This document shows, one piece after another, positions 6,087 through 10,351 of a stretch of 10,351 nucleotides of DNA. The translations under genes were made by a program, and so were the position numbers. Position 1 is the first letter of the stretch; the number at the start of each line of letters is the position of its first letter. The notes beneath the pieces were generated by a model that worked only from the letters and a program-made list of their open reading frames with translations, did not search any database and was not told the DNA's origin. The DNA comes from Armatimonadota bacterium (GTDB lineage Bacteria; Armatimonadota; Armatimonadia; Armatimonadales; Armatimonadaceae), in the NCBI GenBank assembly GCA_030833025.1, contig JAURHZ010000061.1:252-10602 (forward strand), written 5' to 3'.

Positions 6087-8141
6087 TTGTCGTTGGATGG
6101 TCTTGGTTTGTGGAATCAGCTTCCGTTTTATGCAGGTGGCGCCGGTTTACTGGCCGCCGGATTCTTCTATGTAAGAGTGAATCAACAACCCGCAGGCAAT
6201 GAAGCGATGAATAGAATTGCCGGGTATATCCAAGACGGAGCAATGGCCTTTCTTCGACGGGAATATCAGGTACTTGCTGGCTATATTTTCGTGGTCTCCA
6301 TCCTCATGGGCGTCTTTATGGGATGGGGGGCAGCCGCTGCATTTGCCGCAGGCTCCCTTTTATCGCTTCTGGCCGGGTTCTGTGGGATGCGGGCCGCAAC
6401 ACTTGCGAATGTCCGTACGGCCCAGGCTGCCCGTTCCGGTAAAAAGCCTAATGCGCTGCTGGTTGCCCTCGATGGCGGTGCTGTCATGGGACTATCAGTC
6501 GCGGCACTTGGACTCCTCGGACTCAGCACCATTGCAGCGCTATTCCCTGAAAAGGCATCCCTCCTACACGCCTTTGCCGTTGGCGCATCCTCAATTGCAC
6601 TCTTCGCACGTGTCGGTGGCGGCATTTATACGAAAGCTGCCGATGTCGGTTCAGATATTGCTGGAAAAGTTGTAGAAGGCATTCCTGAGGATGACCCACG
6701 TAACCCTGGCGTAATCGCTGACAATGTAGGTGACAACGTCGGTGATGTCGCAGGTATGGGAGCTGACATCTACGAATCGATGGTTGCTGCCATTGTCGCA
6801 GCGACTGCTATCGCCATGACATCCGATTCTCCAGAAGTCTTGGCAAAGCTTGTGCCAGCAGGAACATCCTTCGAAACGGCAAAATCCATCGGGGCGGCAC
6901 TGCCACTAATCCTTTCAGCTCTTGGACTTGTCATTTCGATTCTGTCGATCTTTGTTGCACGAGCCCTTCGTAACATGAAGCCTGCTACCGTTCTACGTAG
7001 CTGTTTGATTGTTCCTCCGTTGGTACTTGTCGTTGTAACCGCGGTTGTTATCGGGATGCTAGGTGCAACGCAAACGGTCACCCTCTGTCTTGGTGCAGGA
7101 GCCATTGGTGGCGCACTTATTGGACTGATCACCGAGTACTACACGGCACACAGTCCAATCCGTTCTGTAGCGCAAGCATCGATCACCGGTGCCGCAACTA
7201 ATGTCATCCAAGGTCTTGCCGTTGGTAAACAAAGCGTAGCTATTCCGATGGTAATCGTTTGTGGTACGGCTTATGTCAGTAACTTGGCCCTTGGGCTGTA
7301 TGGCATCGCGATGGCAGCTGTCGGGATGCTTGCCGCGACCGCTATTGTGATGACTGTGGACGCATATGGGCCGATTTCGGACAACGCAGGCGGTATTGCC
7401 GAAATGTCTGGCCTTGGCAAGGATGTCCGTGCGATCACCGATGAGCTTGATTCTGTCGGAAACACAACGGCTGCCATCGGTAAGGGCTTTGCAATTGGAA
7501 GTGCAACACTTACAGTGGTTGCGCTCTTTGCAGCGTTTTCGCTCGAAATCCGCGAGGCTGTCGGCCACGAAATAAAGTTAGAACTAACAGATGCTAGGGT
7601 GCTCATCGGAATTTTGATTGGCTCGATTCTCCCATTCTGGGTAGGTGCCAGCACAATGCTTGCCGTTGGACATGCTGCGCAGAAGATTGTGCTTGAGATC
7701 AAGCGCCAATTTGATGACATCGTTGGCTTACGTGAGGGGACAGCCGATCCGGACTCCGCGCGTATTGTTGATATTGCTACAAGAGCGGCGCTCATTGAAA
7801 TGATTCAACCGGGGTTGGTCGCTGTCTTTGCTCCTGTCGCCGTTGGCTTTGTCATGGGGCCTCAGGCGCTCGCAGGGATGCTTGCTGGCGCCCTTGCCGT
7901 TGGATCCACGATGTCGCTCTTTATGGCGAATGCCGGCGGTGCTTGGGATAACGCAAAGAAGCACATCGAGCAGGATGGTTTATCTGGCGAGTTAAAGGGC
8001 GGAGATGCACACAAAGCGGCTGTTGTGGGGGACACCATTGGAGATCCGTTTAAAGATACATCCGGACCTGCGGTAGCAATCCTCATTAAGGTGATGAGTG
8101 TTGTTAGCTTGCTGATTGCACCAATGGTGGCGGGGCGCTAG
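6087..8141 (+). CDS. hppA: Membrane-bound K+-dependent ion-pumping pyrophosphatase
   Basis: Hydrolyses pyrophosphate and uses the energy to pump H+ or Na+ across the membrane. The product has 684 residues from the favoured TTG, or 699 from the ATG at 6042; both fit the family. Residue numbers below count from the ATG. Signatures are GGGIYTKAADVGSD (about 191-204), EDDPRNPGVIADNVGDNVGD, DNAGGIAEMSGL, and near the C-terminus GGAWDNAKKHIE and GDTIGDPFKDTSGPA, which supply the Mg-pyrophosphate-binding Asp and Lys residues. GNTTAA (473-478) has Ala where K+-independent pumps have Lys, so activity should need potassium. The Glu at 245 in ADIYES sits where Na+-pumping enzymes such as the Thermotoga one carry theirs, not four residues later as in plant proton pumps. 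Na+ transport is therefore possible, but some proton pumps share this pattern. About 16 membrane helices are expected. The TTG start is preferred because of the ribosome site at 6074-6080 and a more typical N-terminus. A strong terminator follows. Confidence 0.95.
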   Translation: MSLDGLGLWNQLPFYAGGAGLLAAGFFYVRVNQQPAGNEAMNRIAGYIQDGAMAFLRREYQVLAGYIFVVSILMGVFMGWGAAAAFAAGSLLSLLAGFCGMRAATLANVRTAQAARSGKKPNALLVALDGGAVMGLSVAALGLLGLSTIAALFPEKASLLHAFAVGASSIALFARVGGGIYTKAADVGSDIAGKVVEGIPEDDPRNPGVIADNVGDNVGDVAGMGADIYESMVAAIVAATAIAMTSDSPEVLAKLVPAGTSFETAKSIGAALPLILSALGLVISILSIFVARALRNMKPATVLRSCLIVPPLVLVVVTAVVIGMLGATQTVTLCLGAGAIGGALIGLITEYYTAHSPIRSVAQASITGAATNVIQGLAVGKQSVAIPMVIVCGTAYVSNLALGLYGIAMAAVGMLAATAIVMTVDAYGPISDNAGGIAEMSGLGKDVRAITDELDSVGNTTAAIGKGFAIGSATLTVVALFAAFSLEIREAVGHEIKLELTDARVLIGILIGSILPFWVGASTMLAVGHAAQKIVLEIKRQFDDIVGLREGTADPDSARIVDIATRAALIEMIQPGLVAVFAPVAVGFVMGPQALAGMLAGALAVGSTMSLFMANAGGAWDNAKKHIEQDGLSGELKGGDAHKAAVVGDTIGDPFKDTSGPAVAILIKVMSVVSLLIAPMVAGR

Positions 8142-8164
8142 CCGAAACCACAATGACTGTGTTG

Positions 8165-8198
8165 AGCTCCGGTGCAGGATTGCACTGGAGCTTTTTTT
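8165..8198 (+). terminator. Intrinsic terminator of hppA
   Basis: Twelve-pair stem (8165-8176 with 8181-8192) including one G-U wobble, a GGAT tetraloop, and seven T at 8192-8198. It starts 23 bases after the hppA stop. This is a textbook rho-independent terminator for the plus strand. Confidence 0.93.
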
Positions 8199-8237
8199 AT
8201 GTAGTAGTAAAGCACCGCGATAGGCTAGCTAGTTATT

Positions 8238-8270
8238 AAAAACAAACAGGAGTCACAAAAGTGACTCCTG
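8238..8270 (-). terminator. Intrinsic terminator of the tRNA-Leu gene
   Basis: A perfect ten-pair inverted repeat (8247-8256 with 8261-8270) with a four-base loop. On the minus strand it begins 4 bases after the tRNA 3' end and is followed by TTTGTTTTT (8246-8238). It ends minus-strand transcription of the tRNA and lies back to back with the hppA terminator. Confidence 0.9.
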
Positions 8271-8274
8271 AAAG

Positions 8275-8356
8275 TGCCCAAGAAGGGACTTGAACCCTTA
8301 CCCCTTACGGGACACGCCCCTCAAACGTGCGCGTCTGCCAATTCCGCCACCTGGGC
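8275..8356 (-). tRNA. tRNA-Leu (anticodon GAG)
   Basis: Reading the minus strand, a seven-pair acceptor stem (GCCCAGG with CTTGGGC, one G-U) encloses a leucine-type D arm (GGCGGAATTGGCAGAC). The anticodon stem CACGT/GCGTG carries the loop TTGAGGG, giving anticodon GAG for CUC and CUU codons. A short extra arm (CCC-GTAA-GGG) marks a class II tRNA, and the T arm has the TTCAAGT loop. The discriminator base is A. The CCA tail is not encoded (CTTT follows), so it must be added by the nucleotidyltransferase. Length is 82 bases. The gene has its own promoter and terminator. Confidence 0.96.
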
Positions 8357-8364
8357 TGGTGGTC

Positions 8365-8380
8365 GCGGACTAAAATCCGC
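8365..8380 (-). promoter_or_regulatory. Hairpin in the tRNA-Leu 5' leader
   Basis: GCGGA/TCCGC (8376-8380 with 8365-8369) forms a five-pair stem with a six-base loop. It fills most of the short leader between the predicted transcription start near 8380 and the mature tRNA 5' end at 8356. It may help present the leader to RNase P; this is inference from position only. Confidence 0.35.
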
Positions 8381-8386
8381 CCCCTG

Positions 8387-8415
8387 AAGATATCGCCCCA
8401 GACATCTGTTGTCAA
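8387..8415 (-). promoter_or_regulatory. Sigma70 promoter of tRNA-Leu
   Basis: On the minus strand a perfect TTGACA (8415-8410) is followed after exactly 17 bases by TATCTT (8392-8387), four of six matches to the -10 box. The G/C-rich stretch GGGGGCGG after the -10 box resembles the discriminator of stringently controlled stable-RNA promoters. The promoter starts 16 bases beyond the stop of the upstream peptidase-like gene, so the tRNA is probably transcribed on its own. Confidence 0.8.
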
Positions 8416-8431
8416 GGAAATAGGCAGATAT

Positions 8432-9535
8432 TCAAGGTTTATCTTCCGGTTCATCGGAATCGGGGACATGAGGGCCAATAAACAGCGCCCAGCGGACATC
8501 TAGCATCTCCCAGTCATACTGGGCAGCTGAGCCTCCAGCGTTCCAATATCGATTGCCTGTTGGACTAAAGCTCCCATCCGGTCGACCAACCCTCGCTGCA
8601 CGGGTCTGGTCTCCCGCTGGGTCATTCACGATGATACGCCCATCGTCCGTAAACCCACGGGCTGTCATTAAGTGGCCGGCGTTCGTCACCCGAGTACCCA
8701 AAATGACTGGTCGTCCTGCCTTCAGTTCATCCAGCACCCGCTGCTTTGTTACCTTTGATCCATAGACCATGCTTGCCGTTGGAAAGTATTGCCTTATGAA
8801 CTGGAGCATTTTGAAGTGAACGGTGCCTAGATTTGGTTCGGTAATCCGATCATCAATGGACTTCAGGAGTCCGCCGTATGGACTGATATGCGGGTAGCTG
8901 TCATGCACATCGATTGGCTGCGCAGATATCTTGCCAAGCCCTGCAAGCAGCATCAGGAACGAAACCGGCCCGCAAGATCCACTTCCATCAAAGCCATCCG
9001 GTGCGTCCCAGACTTGCTGCATCAATGGAAGGTCAATGTCGATTACGGCTTTTCCCTTTGGGCGCCTCTCGAGGCCTGTGAAGTGCCACGGTGCCGGAGG
9101 TCCAAATACATTCCGTCCCCAAGTCAGCTGATCTGGACGGATACGTGTAACGGTGACGGTAGTTTTGAGGGGGTGATTTCCAGTAGCTAGCACGCTGAGG
9201 ACTTTGTCCGCATAGTGATTAGCATCCGGGCCATCCTTTCCAACCCCTGCACGCCCAATCGCAAAGTACCAGCACTCATAGATACCGATTCCGTCCTCGA
9301 GGATGCCGTTTCCAATGATCGGAGCGCGGTTCCACCCGATGGCCAAGCGCTTTGCCACGTCGTACACCGATAGCTTGTCGCTGCGAATGTCTTGTTCACT
9401 TGCTGGAATCACCAGCATCGCGGATAACACATCGGCAGGCACCCGCCATTGCCTAGCTGCATCGTAAATGGATTGCCTGATAGCCGGAGAATCTTGTAGC
9501 GGTATCTGCGAAGCGGTTAGTGAGAGAATTGGCAT
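8432..9535 (-). CDS. C39-like papain-fold cysteine peptidase with lysozyme-like N-terminal region
   Basis: A protein of 367 residues. The second half looks like the Peptidase_C39_2 group: GSGSCGPVSFLMLLAG gives the nucleophile Cys188 with its usual Gly-Pro, and AGHLMTARGFTDDGRIIVNDPAG gives His288 and Asp305. KAGRPVILGTRVT, just before the His, is also typical. Cleavage of a peptide or amide bond is likely; the substrate is unknown. The first ~120 residues contain ARQWRVPADVLSAMLVIPASEQ, resembling the opening of soluble lytic transglycosylase or lysozyme domains (x-x-hGVPxxLLxAhxxxES). That would point to the cell wall, but the resemblance is weak. No signal peptide is seen from the ATG. The frame stays open upstream without a normal start codon and passes through a very hydrophobic stretch (bases 9580-9557). 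The tail is acidic and proline-containing. It is divergent from the M28-type peptidase gene and upstream of, but separate from, the tRNA. Confidence 0.72.
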   Translation of the reverse strand: MPILSLTASQIPLQDSPAIRQSIYDAARQWRVPADVLSAMLVIPASEQDIRSDKLSVYDVAKRLAIGWNRAPIIGNGILEDGIGIYECWYFAIGRAGVGKDGPDANHYADKVLSVLATGNHPLKTTVTVTRIRPDQLTWGRNVFGPPAPWHFTGLERRPKGKAVIDIDLPLMQQVWDAPDGFDGSGSCGPVSFLMLLAGLGKISAQPIDVHDSYPHISPYGGLLKSIDDRITEPNLGTVHFKMLQFIRQYFPTASMVYGSKVTKQRVLDELKAGRPVILGTRVTNAGHLMTARGFTDDGRIIVNDPAGDQTRAARVGRPDGSFSPTGNRYWNAGGSAAQYDWEMLDVRWALFIGPHVPDSDEPEDKP

Positions 9536-9566
9536 ACGCGATTCTAGCCGTAAATGGATGATAGCG

Positions 9567-9595
9567 ATAATGATTGGTAGCCTAAGCGTTGTGAA
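9567..9595 (-). promoter_or_regulatory. Candidate promoter of the C39-like gene
   Basis: On the minus strand TTCACA (9595-9590), five of six matches to the -35 box, is followed after 17 bases by CATTAT (9572-9567), four of six to the -10 box. The leader to the ATG would be about 25 bases. If real, it makes translation of the hydrophobic stretch upstream of the ATG unlikely. No strong ribosome site precedes the ATG. Confidence 0.35.
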
Positions 9596-9637
9596 TTCCG
9601 ATATGTGGGAGCCTTTAGCGTAATATTCGCGACTCCT

Positions 9638-9646
9638 TGGTATATT
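9638..9646 (+). promoter_or_regulatory. Candidate extended -10 promoter of the M28-type peptidase gene
   Basis: TGGTATATT gives an extended -10 element (TG-n-TATATT, five of six in the hexamer). No -35 box is seen at usual distance, as is common for extended -10 promoters. The predicted start near 9653 leaves about 65 bases to the ATG at 9718. Confidence 0.35.
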
Positions 9647-9717
9647 CGATGGAGATGTCGGGCGAATTCGTGGTGGACATCAAGTCAAACACGGTGTTTT
9701 GCGGGAATAGTAATGTG

Positions 9718-10230
9718 ATGGCAAAGCGAAAATCGACTGGGGATGAGCCACGCCGCGCGTCCACACCAACTAAAGGCAAAGATGGCGGCGGAGCACTGCC
9801 ATCTCCGGTATTGGCAATCATCACGACGCTCATCGTTGCACTCGGATCCATTGCAATCGGCCTTGCCGTCTTCTGGGGCCCAACCCCTCGAGACATTTCG
9901 GCATCCACCGAACTGTATTCTGCAGCTCGGGCCAAGAAGCATGTAGATGTCTTGGCAAAGGCTCCACATCCTCCTGGGACTGCTGAGCACGCCCGCGTTC
10001 GCGCTTATGTGGTGGAGCAGCTGCGGGCGTTAAAGCTGGATGTCCACGAACAGGAAGTCGTAGCGACCTCCAAAAGCAAACGGGGTGTTACCTTAGCCAA
10101 TGTCGTCAATGTGGTTGGATACCGCAAGGGAACTGCAGCGAAGCCGGGGCCACCATTGGTCCTGATGGCGCACTATGATTCCGTTCCCACTGGTCCTGGC
10201 GCGGGGGATGATGCCGCGGGCGTCGCGGCG
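9718..10230 (+). CDS. M28-type zinc metallopeptidase with N-terminal membrane anchor, cut off by a junction
   Basis: From the ATG the product has a basic, flexible cytoplasmic start (about 1-28), one membrane helix (about 30-53), and the beginning of an M28 aminopeptidase domain on the outside. APHPPGTAEHARVRAYVVEQL (81-101) matches the motif seen before the catalytic core of the ER-aminopeptidase-like M28 group. LMAHYDSVPTGPGAGDDAAGVAA (149-171) carries the first zinc ligands His152 and the Asp of GAGDD. After about residue 171 similarity stops: no LLE-type helix or later EE and His zinc ligands follow, although the frame stays open to the end. The remaining DNA fits a different gene on the other strand. 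The gene is therefore partial or broken. In-frame starts at 9649, 9655 and 9715 are possible; 9718 gives the most typical anchored N-terminus, behind GGGA at 9703-9706. The start is the least certain part. Confidence 0.75.
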
Positions 10231-10240
10231 GCCCATCATC
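10225..10240. other. Junction between two unrelated gene fragments in opposite orientation
   Basis: Left of here the plus strand encodes the M28 motif GDDAAGVAA. Right of here the minus strand encodes an epoxide-hydrolase-like segment ending in KLPEWMMGR. Both conserved domains stop within about 15 bases of each other, with neither gene reaching its proper end. An inverted chimera from amplification or assembly is most likely; a real inversion breakpoint is possible. The exact base cannot be fixed by eye. Confidence 0.7.
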
Positions 10241-10350
10241 CATTCGGGAAGCTTTGGGATCTGGAAGAAGGCGATGTACCAGCTCCGCTTGCGCTGCGGT
10301 CCATGCTTCAGCGCCTCGGCGAAACAGGCGGGGTGGGGAAGGTTCATGAC
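10228..10350 (-). CDS. Alpha/beta hydrolase fragment (epoxide hydrolase/dehalogenase-like), cut at both ends
   Basis: About 41 codons read on the minus strand, entering from the window edge and ending at the junction. The pattern is N-x-PHP, then A-L, then RSWYIAFFQIPKLPE. It matches the segment after the nucleophile strand in epoxide-hydrolase-like and haloacetate-dehalogenase-like alpha/beta hydrolases (N-x-PHP ... SWY-x-FFQ-x-P-x-LPE), where the lid begins. The nucleophile and the rest of the triad lie outside. The reading frame continues across the junction, but that part is only the antisense of the peptidase gene. The Met at 10347 is internal, not a start. Confidence 0.7.
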
Positions 10351-10351
10351 G

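Noticed and set aside
7059..7568. Long open frames antisense to hppA (also 7271-7795)
   Set aside because: They are shadows of a strongly conserved gene on the plus strand and show no recognisable protein motifs.
8247..8270. Perfect ten-base inverted repeat as an attachment site or mobile-element end beside a tRNA
   Set aside because: It has a four-base loop and a T-run on the minus strand directly after the tRNA, which is fully explained as a terminator. No integrase or duplicated tRNA end is present.
10093..10347. A complete 84-residue minus-strand gene at the right end
   Set aside because: Only the first ~40 codons resemble a protein family, and they are from its middle. The rest is antisense to the M28-type peptidase, so the frame is a product of the junction.

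Overview
This window is a stretch of bacterial chromosome with roughly even base composition. It looks like an assembled contig, because both ends stop inside genes. It is dominated by housekeeping genes: carbamoyl-phosphate synthesis, aromatic amino-acid entry, a pyrophosphate-driven ion pump and a tRNA. A perfect sigma70-type -35 box before the tRNA, intrinsic terminators, TTG start candidates and a tRNA without an encoded CCA tail all point to a bacterium. The phylum cannot be fixed from the sequence alone. A split CarB and a potassium-type membrane pyrophosphatase fit a deep-branching or poorly sampled lineage, but that is inference.

Plus strand, left part (2-4602): the glutaminase half of carA, a GT-C-type membrane glycosyltransferase starting 4 bases after carA, then a gene for only the N-terminal half of CarB, then a small protein with one membrane helix and a coiled coil. 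A hairpin with a T-run follows at 4605-4642. CarB ends exactly at the boundary between its two homologous halves. The C-terminal half is absent from the window and must be encoded elsewhere if the pathway works.

Plus strand, middle (4714-8198): a class I DAHP synthase that aligns without gaps to E. coli AroG as far as about residue 205 and keeps all four metal ligands. It differs at two positions known for feedback resistance in AroG. A hairpin-rich spacer of about 335 bases holds a weak promoter candidate. The K+-dependent membrane pyrophosphatase hppA follows, probably starting at a TTG behind a strong ribosome site, and ends at a very good intrinsic terminator.

Minus strand (8238-9535): a self-contained tRNA-Leu(GAG) unit with its own promoter and terminator. 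Upstream on the same strand is a C39-like cysteine peptidase with a lysozyme-like N-terminal region. Its start faces a divergent plus-strand gene for an M28-type metallopeptidase with one membrane helix.

Right end (about 10225-10351): the peptidase gene breaks off just after its first zinc-binding motifs. The remaining ~120 bases read on the opposite strand as the middle of an epoxide-hydrolase-like alpha/beta hydrolase. Two unrelated genes are joined head-on inside their conserved domains. An assembly or amplification chimera is the simplest explanation, with a real inversion as the alternative. I found no CRISPR array, insertion sequence, phage gene or defence cassette. The most notable biology is the split CarB and its unusual neighbours.
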